The notes under the pieces were generated by a model. That model was given only the letters and a program-made list of their open reading frames with translations. It did no database searches and was not told where the DNA came from. A stretch of DNA of 64,000 nt from positions 1,758,501-1,822,500 of the forward strand of contig NZ_AP023081.1 of NCBI RefSeq assembly GCF_026072635.1, read 5' to 3'. The translations under genes and the position numbers were made by a program. The first letter of the stretch is position 1. Each line of letters opens with the position of its first letter. Shown one piece after another: positions 36,194 to 44,636 of the stretch. Source of the DNA: Pseudomonas solani (GTDB lineage Bacteria > Pseudomonadota > Gammaproteobacteria > Pseudomonadales > Pseudomonadaceae).

Positions 36194-37522
36194 ATGCCGC
36201 ATCTGTCCCGCCTTACCTCCCTGGCCATGGCCCTGGCACTGATCGGTGGCGCCTCGTTCGCCAACGCCGCCCAGGAGCCGCCGGCAACGGCACCCGCCCA
36301 GGCGCCGATGGCGAACGGCAAGGCACCGCTGCCCCTGGACGAGCTGCGCACCTTCGCCGAGGTGCTGGACCGGATCAAATCCGCCTACGTCGAGCCGGTG
36401 GACGACAAGACCCTGCTGGAGAACGCCATCAAGGGCATGCTCAGCAACCTCGACCCGCACTCCGCCTACCTGGAGCCCGAGGCCTTCCAGGAACTGCAGG
36501 AAAGCACCAGCGGCGAGTTCGGCGGCCTGGGCATCGAGGTGGGCACCGAGGACGGCTTCATCAAGGTGGTCTCGCCCATCGACGACACCCCCGCCTCCAA
36601 GGCCGGCATCCAGCCGGGCGACCTGATCGTCAAGATCGACGGCCAGCCCACCAAGGGCCTGTCGATGATGGAAGCCGTGGACAAGATGCGCGGCAAGGCC
36701 GGCAGCCCCATCGTCCTGACCCTGGTACGCGAGGGCGGCCAGCCCTTCGACGTCGAGCTCAAGCGCGCCGTGATCAAGGTCAAGAGCGTGAAGAGCCAGT
36801 TGCTGGACAAGAACTACGGCTACATCCGCATCACCCAGTTCCAGGTCAACACCGGCGAGGAAGTGGGCAAGGCGCTGGCCAAGCTGCGCAAGGAAAACAG
36901 CGACAAGAAGCTCGCCGGCCTGGTCCTCGACCTGCGCAACAACCCCGGCGGCGTGCTGCAGTCCGCAGTGGAAGTGGCCGACCACTTCCTCACCAAGGGC
37001 CTGATCGTCTACACCAAGGGCCGTATCGCCAACTCCGAGCTGCGCTTCTCCGCCGACCCGGCCGACGCCAGCGAAGGCGTACCGCTGGTGGTGCTGATCA
37101 ACGGCGGCAGCGCCTCGGCGGCCGAGATCGTCGCCGGCGCCCTGCAGGACCACAAGCGTGGCGTGCTGATGGGCACCGACAGCTTCGGCAAGGGCTCGGT
37201 ACAGACCGTGCTGCCGCTGAACAACGACCGCGCCCTGAAGCTCACCACCGCGCTGTACTTCACCCCCAACGGCCGCTCCATCCAGGCCCAGGGCATCGTC
37301 CCGGACGTGGAAGTGGCCCGAGCCAAGGTCACCCGCGAGCAGGACAGCGAGAACTTCAAGGAAGCCGACCTCGCCGGCCATCTCGGCAACGGCAACGGTG
37401 GCGCGGACAAACCCAGCTCCGGCAAGGCCAAGTCCGCCCAGGCCCGCCCGCAGGACGACGACTACCAGCTGAGCCAGGCGCTGAACCTGCTCAAGGGCCT
37501 GAACGTCACCCGCGGGGATTGA
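36194..37522 (+). CDS. ctpA: Carboxy-terminal processing protease CtpA
   Basis: A 442-residue periplasmic S41 serine protease. The signal peptide is about residues 1-26, a PDZ domain about 105-165 (GGLGIEVGTEDGFIKVVSPI, then AGIQPGDLIVKIDG), and the protease core has the Ser308/Lys333 dyad (INGGSASAAEI and GTDSFGKGSVQT), 25 residues apart as in other members. The C-terminal region contains a polar low-complexity linker (GNGNGGADKPSSGKAKSAQ). In P. aeruginosa CtpA, with the lipoprotein LbcA, degrades peptidoglycan cross-link hydrolases. The start at 36194 has TAGGAG 10 bases upstream. A GTG-initiated gene follows 1 base after the stop, so envC-like, ctpA and the deacetylase are one operon. Confidence 0.94.
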   Translation: MPHLSRLTSLAMALALIGGASFANAAQEPPATAPAQAPMANGKAPLPLDELRTFAEVLDRIKSAYVEPVDDKTLLENAIKGMLSNLDPHSAYLEPEAFQELQESTSGEFGGLGIEVGTEDGFIKVVSPIDDTPASKAGIQPGDLIVKIDGQPTKGLSMMEAVDKMRGKAGSPIVLTLVREGGQPFDVELKRAVIKVKSVKSQLLDKNYGYIRITQFQVNTGEEVGKALAKLRKENSDKKLAGLVLDLRNNPGGVLQSAVEVADHFLTKGLIVYTKGRIANSELRFSADPADASEGVPLVVLINGGSASAAEIVAGALQDHKRGVLMGTDSFGKGSVQTVLPLNNDRALKLTTALYFTPNGRSIQAQGIVPDVEVARAKVTREQDSENFKEADLAGHLGNGNGGADKPSSGKAKSAQARPQDDDYQLSQALNLLKGLNVTRGD

Positions 37523-37523
37523 G

Positions 37524-38513
37524 GTGAGCCGGGGAGCCTGGCTGCTGGCGCTGCTGCTTGGCGCGTCGGCGACCCAGGCCCGCGAACCCCTCCCGCCCCT
37601 GCCCCGGCTGCCCCTCTCGGCGCCGGAGCAGGTGGTGCCCACCCAGCCGCAACCCATCCAGCCCGGCCCTATCCGACTTGGCCCCGAGCAACCGGCCAGC
37701 GCCGCGCCTAGCGCCACCACTGCCCCGGTGGCAGTCCCGGTACCCCCGCCCGCCAAGGCCGACAAGCCCACAAAGACCGTTCCCCCTGCCCCGGCAACCC
37801 CGCTCGATAGCCGCCAGCACCCTCGCCTGACCCTGGTGATCGACGACCTCGGCCAGACGCCCGAACGCGACCGCCGCGTGCTCGCCCTACCCGGCCCGGT
37901 GGCCCTGTCGATCATCCCCGACGCGCCCCACGCCACCCAGCTGGCCAATACCGCCCACGCCGCCGGCAAAACGGTGATGCTGCACCTGCCCATGGACCCG
38001 GCCGGCGGCCCCTTCGCCTGGCACCCGGGCATGCCGGTGGACGAGTTGCAGCGCCGCCTCGACGCCGCCTTGCGCGTGGTGCCCCACGCCCAGGGCCTGA
38101 ACAACCACATGGGCAGCCGCATGACCGCCCAGCCCCAGGCCATGGCCTGGCTGATGCACCGCCTGCAGGGCGACCACCGCTTCTTCATCGACAGTCGCAC
38201 CAGCGCCGCCACCGTGGCCGCCGCCGAAGCGCAGAAGATCGGCCTGGCCAGCCTCTCGCGGGACATCTTCCTCGACGACGACATGCACCCCGATGCCGTC
38301 GCCGCCCAGTTCGCGGCAGCCCTGAAGCTCGCTCGCAAGCAGGGCTCGGCGGTGATGATCGGCCATCCGCACCCTGCCACCCTGGCGCTGCTCGAACGCG
38401 AGCTGCCGCGCCTGAAGGCACAGGGGTTCGAACTGATCGGGGTGCAACAGATGATCGCCCTGCGCAGCAACCGCGCCATGGCCGCCCACGGCAAGGCCGG
38501 GGTCTATCGCTGA
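37524..38513 (+). CDS. Divergent polysaccharide deacetylase (YibQ family)
   Basis: A 329-residue exported protein. The signal peptide is about residues 1-19 (SRGAWLLALLLGASATQA). A proline-rich linker of about 70 residues follows, then the DUF610/YibQ domain (about 92-320) with LTLVIDDLGQTPERD, MLHLPMDPAGGPF, LNNHMGSRMT, FFIDSRTSAATVA and GSAVMIGHPHPATL. The NodB-like fold carries Asp and His residues that could bind metal, but activity is unproven in the family. The GTG start at 37524 comes 1 base after the ctpA stop, with GGGG about 6 bases upstream. The operon with EnvC-like and CtpA points to a cell-wall or envelope role. Confidence 0.88.
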   Translation: MSRGAWLLALLLGASATQAREPLPPLPRLPLSAPEQVVPTQPQPIQPGPIRLGPEQPASAAPSATTAPVAVPVPPPAKADKPTKTVPPAPATPLDSRQHPRLTLVIDDLGQTPERDRRVLALPGPVALSIIPDAPHATQLANTAHAAGKTVMLHLPMDPAGGPFAWHPGMPVDELQRRLDAALRVVPHAQGLNNHMGSRMTAQPQAMAWLMHRLQGDHRFFIDSRTSAATVAAAEAQKIGLASLSRDIFLDDDMHPDAVAAQFAAALKLARKQGSAVMIGHPHPATLALLERELPRLKAQGFELIGVQQMIALRSNRAMAAHGKAGVYR

Positions 38514-38610
38514 GCCGGCGTGCGCCAGCGCATGTTCCCCGGCATCGCGGCTGGGCAAACGTGCGGCGAGTCCTTAGGCTTCAGCGCCTCTCCTGCAAGG
38601 ATGCCGTTCC

Positions 38611-40101
38611 ATGTCCCGTCGCGTCTCCCTGATCAAGGCCTTCCTCCTCCTGGCGTTCGTCATCGCCGCGGCGGTGCCCACGGGCTATATCTGGATCATC
38701 GTCAGCGCCAAGCTGGAACTCGGTGGTGCCAGCCCGGGCGAAGAGGTCGTGGGCACCACCAGCCGCGTCGAGCAGCGGGCCCGCCAGCAATACTGCACCG
38801 GCGTGCTGGCGACACCGAAGAACACCTGGCTGGTCGGCCGAATGGACCGCGCGGAAAAGGCCGAGGACCAGCCCGGCATCGACCTCGATGCACTGATCCG
38901 TGGCAGTGCTGCCGAACAGAATGACGACGAGCCCTCGGGCTTCAGCGGCCTATTCGGTGGCGGCTTCTCCAGCGACCCGCAAACCAGCTACCTGTCGCGC
39001 CTGGATGCCAACGGTGAGTTCGTCCAGGTCGCCCGCCTCGGCGACACCGCCTGCCTTGTGGCGACGCCCGATGGCGCCACCCTGTTCCTGCTGACTGGCG
39101 TCAACCGCCCCCAGGGCGCGCAGCAGACGGACGTCCAGCAGACGGTGATCCTGCGCAGTGACGACCAGGGCGGCAGCTGGATGCCCCTCGAACAAGGCTT
39201 GCTGGCTGACGCCAACAGCCTCGCCTGGTCGCTCGAACCCTACTTCTTCGATAGCCAGCAGGTCTGGGCCTGGGCCAGCCTGCCGCAGAGCAGCAGCACC
39301 TATGGCGAGCCCGAAGACCTGCGTGGCGGCCTCTACTACTCGCCCGACCTCGGCACCACCCGCGAGGCGATCACCGCCAGCGACGACCTGCTGCTCCGCC
39401 TCGCGGACATCCGCAGCCGGGCGCCGGACGGCGTCAACTGGGGCGACTACAACGGCGAGTACGGCCGCATCACCAGCCACATCCGACAGTTCGACGACCA
39501 GCACGCGGCGATCTGGGTCTCGCAGTCCTTTCTCTACGGCGAGCCGGGCGGCAAGTACCTGACCACCCCGGTGTTCGTCACCAGCAAGGCCCGCCTGGTA
39601 CGGGAAGGCGGCCAGTGGCGGATGGGCCCGCTGGAACGGGAGTTCGGCCTGCACCTGGACGAGGTCGTGAGCAACGACGACAAGCGCGTGATCGCGGTGA
39701 TCGAGCGCGAAGGGGACGCGGCCACCCAGGTTGCCGAGCTGGACCCGCAGACCCTTGCCTGGCAGCCCCATGGCAGCCTACCCAGTCCGTTCTGGCCGCT
39801 GCCCTCCGGCACCGGCCTGCGCGGTCTGGAAATCGGCAAGGGCGTGTTGGTGGCCAACGTCGACAGCAGCTACCGCGTTCCCCTCTGGCTCTACCCCACC
39901 AGCGACGGCGACCCGGCAACCATCTCCGCCAACGCCGTGTTCTATTCCAGGGACTGGGGTCACAGCTGGAGCCGCCTGGCCATCGAGGGCTACCTCGGCG
40001 TGCAGGGGCTGGACCCGCGCACCGACCGTGTGTTTTGGGCCGAAGGCGACTGGTACGACGTCAACCCGGACCCGCGCATCCACAGCTACCGCCTGGACTG
40101 A
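38611..40101 (+). CDS. Membrane-anchored Asp-box (BNR) beta-propeller-like protein
   Basis: A 496-residue protein with an N-terminal membrane segment (about residues 10-32, AFLLLAFVIAAAVPTGYIWII) and a large exported domain. Two Asp-box motifs of the sialidase/BNR kind are visible: SDDQGGSW (about residue 184) and SRDWGHSW (about 447), each in a beta-strand context, which suggests a beta-propeller. A cluster of Asp/Glu and a glycine-rich loop (GFSGLFGGGFSSD) lies near 110. No catalytic sialidase residues could be assigned. I do not recognise a named family. It lies 97 bases after the polysaccharide deacetylase in the same direction, with AAGG upstream of the ATG. Confidence 0.75.
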   Translation: MSRRVSLIKAFLLLAFVIAAAVPTGYIWIIVSAKLELGGASPGEEVVGTTSRVEQRARQQYCTGVLATPKNTWLVGRMDRAEKAEDQPGIDLDALIRGSAAEQNDDEPSGFSGLFGGGFSSDPQTSYLSRLDANGEFVQVARLGDTACLVATPDGATLFLLTGVNRPQGAQQTDVQQTVILRSDDQGGSWMPLEQGLLADANSLAWSLEPYFFDSQQVWAWASLPQSSSTYGEPEDLRGGLYYSPDLGTTREAITASDDLLLRLADIRSRAPDGVNWGDYNGEYGRITSHIRQFDDQHAAIWVSQSFLYGEPGGKYLTTPVFVTSKARLVREGGQWRMGPLEREFGLHLDEVVSNDDKRVIAVIEREGDAATQVAELDPQTLAWQPHGSLPSPFWPLPSGTGLRGLEIGKGVLVANVDSSYRVPLWLYPTSDGDPATISANAVFYSRDWGHSWSRLAIEGYLGVQGLDPRTDRVFWAEGDWYDVNPDPRIHSYRLD

Positions 40102-40217
40102 CGCGCACGGCGAAGTCCGCCGGTCGGCCTGTGTCGGAACGTTCATTTCGGGGGAAGGCGGCCCGCGCAGATAGCGAGGCCGGGGCGTAGCGCCCAGCGC
40201 ACCAGAACAGTGCAAGC

Positions 40218-40243
40218 GCTACCCACCCAGCGAGGTGGGTAGC
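40218..40243. terminator. Hairpin downstream of the first binding-protein gene
   Basis: A perfect 10-bp stem GCTACCCACC/GGTGGGTAGC (40218-40227 with 40234-40243), 11 bases past the stop of the minus-strand binding protein and convergent with the Asp-box gene. No long T-run follows. Confidence 0.5.
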
Positions 40244-40254
40244 GGCAGGCGGGA

Positions 40255-41010
40255 TTACAGGTAGTTCTTGGTCACTTCTTCGACGAAGCCTTCGGCGCGC
40301 ATCTGGTCGAGGGCCTTTTGCAGGCGCTCGATCACTTCGTCCGGGGTGTCCTTGTTGAAGGCCAGGTACAGCTCGGCATCGTTGAAGCGCAGCACGGTCT
40401 GCAGGCCGGTGACGCCCTCCTGCTTGGCCAGGTAGCGGCCGACCGGGTCGGTGGCGGCCCAGAGGTCGATCTGGCCCTTGATCAGCTTCTTCACGTTTTC
40501 CTGGTCACGCAGGGCGTTCTGCGGGGACAGGCCCTGGCTTTCCAGGTACTGGCTGACGGCGTCGTTCTTGTAGGCACCGATGCGGTATTGGCCGGCGCTC
40601 TTCAGGTCCTTGAGGGCGATGTTGTTGCCCGGCGCGGCGAGCAGCACCCAACCGGTCTTGGCCACGGGGCCGACCCACTTGAACAGCGGCTGGCGCTCGG
40701 GGGTGAAGGTGGTGGAGAACAGGCCGTAGTTGGGCTTGTCCAGGGTCAGGCGGTAGAGCCGGTCCCAGGGGAAGCGCAGGGTCAGGGTGTACTGGATGCC
40801 CGCGCGCTTGAACATCTCGCGGACGATATCGGTGCTGATGCCGTCGATGCCGTCGTCACGGGCGAAGTTCTTATCGTCCACCGCCATGTTGAAGGGAGGG
40901 AAGTTCTCGGTCAGCAGCACGACCTTGTAGTCGGCCGGGAGCTCGGCGCGGGCCCCGAAGGCCAGGAACATCAGGCCCAGGGTCAGGGCGCTTCTCATCA
41001 GTTTATGCAT
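40255..41010 (-). CDS. Periplasmic solute-binding protein (SBP_bac_3 family), copy 2
   Basis: A 251-residue exported protein. The signal peptide is about residues 1-22 (MHKLMRSALTLGLMFLAFGA). The mature domain is of the amino-acid-binding (SBP_bac_3) type: YKVVLLTENFPPFNMAVDDK, DGISTDIVREMFKRAGI and RIGAYKNDAVSQYLESQG. It is closely similar along its length to the gene just upstream at 41144-41899, which has the same length, so the two are tandem duplicates. No permease or ATPase gene is adjacent, so its partner is unknown; it might serve signalling or share a distant transporter. The ATG at 41010 is preferred to one two codons upstream because of the spacing to GGA. Confidence 0.88.
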   Translation of the reverse strand: MHKLMRSALTLGLMFLAFGARAELPADYKVVLLTENFPPFNMAVDDKNFARDDGIDGISTDIVREMFKRAGIQYTLTLRFPWDRLYRLTLDKPNYGLFSTTFTPERQPLFKWVGPVAKTGWVLLAAPGNNIALKDLKSAGQYRIGAYKNDAVSQYLESQGLSPQNALRDQENVKKLIKGQIDLWAATDPVGRYLAKQEGVTGLQTVLRFNDAELYLAFNKDTPDEVIERLQKALDQMRAEGFVEEVTKNYL

Positions 41011-41113
41011 TGTCATCCGCTCGCTTGAATTTGTGGTTATGGCTAGCGACTTCCCTGCATGGGCAAGCAAGCCCACGGACGTACGGCACCACTCGTCCTG
41101 CCTTCCAATGGCA

Positions 41114-41138
41114 AGCGACCGGCTCTTGGCCGGTCGCT
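41114..41138. other. Hairpin between the two binding-protein genes
   Basis: AGCGACCGG (41114-41122) pairs with CCGGTCGCT (41130-41138). It lies 6 bases past the stop of copy 1, without a T-tract, and may reduce read-through into copy 2. Confidence 0.4.
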
Positions 41139-41143
41139 GGGTG

Positions 41144-41899
41144 TCACAGGTAGCTGTTGAGGATCTGGTCGACCACGCCCTCGGCGCGCATCTTGTCCAG
41201 TGCGTCCTGCAGACGCTTGACCACCTCGTCGGGGGTTTCCTTGTTCAGCGCCAGGAACAGCTCGGCCTTGTTGAAGCGCAGCACGGTCTTCAGACCGGAA
41301 ACGCCTTCCTGCTTGGCCAGGTAGCGGCCGGCGGGGTCACCGGTGGCCCAGAGGTCGATCTGGCCCTTCTCCAGCTTCTTGGCGTTTTCCTGGTCGCGCA
41401 GGGAGGTGGACGCCTCGATGCCCTTCTCGGCCAGGGCCTGGGAGATGGCGTCGCCCTTGTAGGCGCCGACCTTGTACTGCTTGGCCTGCTCCAGGCTGGA
41501 GAGGCTGATGGTGCTGTCGCCACGGGCGAGCAGGACCCAGTCATCCGGGCCAATGGGGCCGACCCACTTGAAGGACTGTTCACGCTCGGGCAGGCGGGCG
41601 GTCACGAAGATGCCGTAGTCGGGCTTCTCCATCGCCAGCTTGTAGATGCGATCCCAGGGGAAGCGCAGGGTCAGGTTGTACTTGATGCCCGCGCGCTTGA
41701 ACATTTCCTTGACCACGTCCACGGCGATGCCGTCGACGTTGTCTTCCTGAGCGAAGTTCTTTCCATTGATCGCCATGTTGTAGGGCGGGAAATTCTCCGT
41801 CAGCAGCACCACCGAGTAATTCTCATCCACGTCGGCGCGGGCGAATCCGGCCAGCACCATGAGAGTGCCCGCCAAAGCGAGCAGGAGGCGTTTCGACAT
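41144..41899 (-). CDS. Periplasmic solute-binding protein (SBP_bac_3 family), copy 1
   Basis: A 251-residue exported protein. The signal peptide is about residues 1-22 (SKRLLLALAGTLMVLAGFA). The mature SBP_bac_3 domain has YSVVLLTENFPPYNMAINGK, IAVDVVKEMFKRAGI, LRFPWDRIYKLAMEKPDYGI and YKVGAYKGDAISQALAEKG. The same residues recur at the same places in the downstream copy. The ATG at 41899 has AAGG about 9 bases upstream. The 133 bp between the two copies holds a hairpin, so expression of the pair may be uneven. Substrate unknown; P. aeruginosa has similar genes beside hisF. Confidence 0.88.
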   Translation of the reverse strand: MSKRLLLALAGTLMVLAGFARADVDENYSVVLLTENFPPYNMAINGKNFAQEDNVDGIAVDVVKEMFKRAGIKYNLTLRFPWDRIYKLAMEKPDYGIFVTARLPEREQSFKWVGPIGPDDWVLLARGDSTISLSSLEQAKQYKVGAYKGDAISQALAEKGIEASTSLRDQENAKKLEKGQIDLWATGDPAGRYLAKQEGVSGLKTVLRFNKAELFLALNKETPDEVVKRLQDALDKMRAEGVVDQILNSYL

Positions 41900-42036
41900 A
41901 TACAACTACCTTGTAAGGAGGGATGGGAAAAACCGCTGAGTCGGTCCCCGTGGGTACAGGGTAACGACGTCAGCCGCCCAGGCTGCGAACCGGATCACGG
42001 TTGCAGCCGAAGCTCAATTAAAGGCAAGAATCGTGC

Positions 42037-42807
42037 TCAGCGCACGACAATGCCGCGACTGACGAGATAAGCCTTGGCTTCCGGGACGGTGAACTCGCCG
42101 AAATGGAAGATGCTCGCCGCCAGCACCGCGTCGGCCTTGCCTTCGAGGATGCCGGCCGCCAGGTGCTCCAGATTGCCCACGCCACCGGAGGCGATCACCG
42201 GAATGCCCACGGTTTCGCTGATGGCGCGGGTGACGCCGAGGTCATAGCCGCTCTTCACACCGTCCTGGTCCATGCTGGTGAGCAGAATCTCGCCAGCGCC
42301 CAGATCTTCCATTTTCTTCGACCAGGCCACGGCATCCAGGCCGGTGGGCTTGCGCCCGCCGTGGGTGAAAATTTCCCAGCGCGGCGTTTCCCCAGGCGCG
42401 GAAACCTTCTTCGCGTCGATGGCGACCACGATGCACTGGGAGCCGAAACGCGCGGCGGCTTCGCCGACGAACTCCGGATTGAACACCGCGGCGGTGTTGA
42501 TCGAAACCTTGTCCGCACCGGCATTGAGCAGGTTGCGAATGTCCTGCACGGTGCGCACGCCACCGCCCACGGTCAGCGGGATGAACACCTGGCTGGCCAT
42601 GCGCTCCACCGTGTGCAGGGTGGTGTCACGGCCATCGACGCTGGCGGTGATGTCGAGGAAGGTGATCTCGTCCGCGCCCTGCTCGTCGTAGCGACGGGCG
42701 ATCTCCACCGGGTCACCGGCGTCGCGGATGTTCTCGAACTTCACGCCCTTCACCACGCGGCCGTTGTCCACGTCGAGGCAGGGGATTATGCGTTTAGCCA
42801 GGGCCAT
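42037..42807 (-). CDS. hisF: Imidazole glycerol phosphate synthase cyclase subunit
   Basis: A 256-residue TIM barrel that makes imidazole glycerol phosphate and AICAR in histidine synthesis, using ammonia from HisH. It begins MALAKRIIPCLDVDNGRVVK. Catalytic Asp residues are seen in CLDVD (Asp11) and VVAIDAKKV (about Asp130). Phosphate loops are VGGGVRTVQDI and ASGGVGNLEHL. GGAGAAA lies before the ATG at 42807. It is separated from hisA by a 13-bp inverted repeat, and is the last gene of the hisBH-DUF2164-hisAF cluster. Confidence 0.97.
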   Translation of the reverse strand: MALAKRIIPCLDVDNGRVVKGVKFENIRDAGDPVEIARRYDEQGADEITFLDITASVDGRDTTLHTVERMASQVFIPLTVGGGVRTVQDIRNLLNAGADKVSINTAAVFNPEFVGEAAARFGSQCIVVAIDAKKVSAPGETPRWEIFTHGGRKPTGLDAVAWSKKMEDLGAGEILLTSMDQDGVKSGYDLGVTRAISETVGIPVIASGGVGNLEHLAAGILEGKADAVLAASIFHFGEFTVPEAKAYLVSRGIVVR

Positions 42808-42836
42808 GCTTTTTCTCCGAAAAACAGCTGCAGGCT

Positions 42837-42908
42837 GCAAGCGGCAAGCTTCAGGAGCGAGCCAGTGCCAGCAGCGCCGTTACGTGTCGCTTATGGCTTG
42901 CCGCTTGC
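42837..42908. repeat. 13-bp inverted repeat between hisA and hisF
   Basis: GCAAGCGGCAAGC (42837-42849) and its complement GCTTGCCGCTTGC (42896-42908) are perfect arms 46 bases apart. The distal arm lies inside the last codons of hisA, so the RNA could fold over the hisA stop. Confidence 0.7.
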
Positions 42909-43637
42909 CACTGCATCGCAGAAGGCCTGGGCCTCGGCGACGTCCAGGGTGCCTTCATAGATGGCACGGCCGGTGATGGCGCCGATGATGCCGGGGGCCT
43001 TGGCCGCCAGCAGCTTCTCGATGTCACCCAGGTTGTGGATGCCGCCGGAGGCGATCACCGGAATGCGGCTGGCGGCGGCCAGGGCCGCGGTGGCCTCGAC
43101 GTTGCAGCCCTGCATCATCCCGTCCTTGGCGATGTCGGTGTAGACGATGGCGGAGACGCCGTCGGCTTCGAAGCGACGGGCCAGGTCCACGGCCTGCACG
43201 GTGCTGACTTCAGCCCAGCCGTCGGTGGCGACGAAACCGTCCTTGGCGTCCAGGCCGACGATGACCTTGCCCGGGAAGGCCTTGCACGCCTCGGTGACGA
43301 ACTCCGGCTGCTTCACCGCCTTGGTGCCGATGATCACGTAGCTGACGCCGGCCTTGACGTAGTGCTCGATGGTTTCCAGGGAGCGGATGCCGCCACCGAT
43401 CTGGATCGGCAGGCCCGGGTAGCGCTTGGCGATGGCGGTGACCACCTCGCCGTTCACCGGCTGGCCTTCGAAGGCGCCGTTGAGGTCCACCAGGTGCAGG
43501 CGGCGGCAACCGCCGTCCACCCACTTGGCGGCCATGCTCACCGGGTCGTCGGAGAACACCGTGGAATCTTCCATGCGGCCCTGGCGCAGGCGCACGCAGG
43601 CGCCGTCCTTCAGATCGATAGCGGGGATAATCAACAT
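42891..43637 (-). CDS. hisA: Phosphoribosylformimino-5-aminoimidazole carboxamide ribotide isomerase
   Basis: A 248-residue TIM barrel that catalyses the isomerase step before HisF/HisH in histidine synthesis. Catalytic Asp8 is in IIPAIDLKDG and the second Asp in VIVGLDAKDGFVAT. Phosphate loops are QIGGGIRSLETI and ASGGIHNLGDI. The two halves are related to each other and to HisF. It lies between DUF2164 and hisF. Both its flanks carry inverted repeats of the same CAAGC-rich type. Confidence 0.97.
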   Translation of the reverse strand: MLIIPAIDLKDGACVRLRQGRMEDSTVFSDDPVSMAAKWVDGGCRRLHLVDLNGAFEGQPVNGEVVTAIAKRYPGLPIQIGGGIRSLETIEHYVKAGVSYVIIGTKAVKQPEFVTEACKAFPGKVIVGLDAKDGFVATDGWAEVSTVQAVDLARRFEADGVSAIVYTDIAKDGMMQGCNVEATAALAAASRIPVIASGGIHNLGDIEKLLAAKAPGIIGAITGRAIYEGTLDVAEAQAFCDAVASGKP

Positions 43638-43661
43638 GTCTTTTTTCCTAACGTCAAAAAG

Positions 43662-43732
43662 AGCGACAAGTTGCGAGCCTCAAGCTGCAAGCAGGCGCAT
43701 TCGTGTCTCTTGCAGCTTGGCTGCCTGTCGCT
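43662..43732. repeat. Inverted repeat between DUF2164 gene and hisA
   Basis: Perfect inner arms CAAGCTGCAAG (43681-43691) and CTTGCAGCTTG (43709-43719), with outer arms AGCGACA (43662-43668) and TGTCGCT (43726-43732). The whole 71-base stretch can fold into one hairpin on either strand. Confidence 0.75.
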
Positions 43733-43733
43733 T

Positions 43734-43994
43734 TCAGCTACCTTTTTCGAGCGCCCACAAGTCGCTCTCGATGCTTTCGAACCTGTCTTTCAGGTGCGCC
43801 TGCACATCGAAGATCGCCTTGTTGTAGAAACTCGGGGCGAATTCCCGGGCGAAGAAATCCAGCACTTCCTCGGCCTCGAAGGAGCCCAGCTCCAGCTCGA
43901 AGCGTTCCGCCATGAACTGCTTGATCGCCAGCACGGCGTCCTGCGTCTGGGCGGCATCGAGTTGCAGCACGGGGGCCTTCTTGGCGCGGCTCAT
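43734..43994 (-). CDS. DUF2164 family protein inside the his cluster
   Basis: An 86-residue soluble protein of the DUF2164 family: MSRAKKAPVLQLDAAQTQD, then IKQFMAERFELELGSFEAEE and FFAREFAPSFYNKAIFDVQA. The family has no known function. It lies 3 bases from hisH and about 96 bases before hisA, within the histidine cluster. A promoter for it alone was not found. A role linked to histidine synthesis can only be inferred from position. Confidence 0.88.
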   Translation of the reverse strand: MSRAKKAPVLQLDAAQTQDAVLAIKQFMAERFELELGSFEAEEVLDFFAREFAPSFYNKAIFDVQAHLKDRFESIESDLWALEKGS

Positions 43995-43997
43995 GGC

Positions 43998-44636
43998 TTA
44001 CCAGCGCCCGTCCCAGGCGGCGAAGTTCTGCAGCAGCTGCAGGCCATTGGTGTGGCTCTTCTCCGGGTGGAACTGCACGGCGAAGCGCGAGCCATCGGCC
44101 AGCGCGGCGGCGAAATCCTTGCCGTAGTGGCCGCGACCAGCGACCTGGCGCGGGTTGCCCGCCTCGATGTAGTAGCTGTGCACGAAGTAGAAGCGGCCCT
44201 GGTCGGGGATGTTGTGCCAGAGCGGGTGGTCGAGGGTGCGGGCCACCTCGTTCCAGCCCATGTGCGGCACCTTCAGCAGCTCACCGTCTTCCACCATGCC
44301 CTTGCCGAAGAAACGCACCTTGCCGGGGAACAGGCCGATGCAGTCGACACCGCCGTTTTCCTCGCTGTGCTCCAGCAGCGCCTGCATGCCGACGCAGATG
44401 CCGAGGAACGGGCGGTCCTTGCTCACTTCGCGCACCAGCTCGTCGAAGCCCAGGCGGCGGATCTCGGCCATGCAGTCACGGATGGCGCCGACACCGGGGA
44501 AGACCACGCGGTCGGCCTCACGGATGACGTTGGCGTCGCTGGTGACCATCACCCGCCCGGCGCCGACGTGTTCCAGCGCCTTGGCAACCGAGTGCAGGTT
44601 GCCCATGCCGTAGTCGATGACAGCAACGGTCTGCAT
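43998..44636 (-). CDS. hisH: Imidazole glycerol phosphate synthase glutaminase subunit
   Basis: A 212-residue class I glutamine amidotransferase that passes ammonia to HisF. It begins MQTVAVIDYGMGNLHSVAKA. The nucleophile is Cys81 in LGICVGMQALLEH, the oxyanion region is FPGVGAIRDCM, and the His/Glu of the triad are in FAVQFHPEKSH. Its start codon overlaps the hisB stop by one base (TGATG), so translation is coupled. Confidence 0.96.
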   Translation of the reverse strand: MQTVAVIDYGMGNLHSVAKALEHVGAGRVMVTSDANVIREADRVVFPGVGAIRDCMAEIRRLGFDELVREVSKDRPFLGICVGMQALLEHSEENGGVDCIGLFPGKVRFFGKGMVEDGELLKVPHMGWNEVARTLDHPLWHNIPDQGRFYFVHSYYIEAGNPRQVAGRGHYGKDFAAALADGSRFAVQFHPEKSHTNGLQLLQNFAAWDGRW

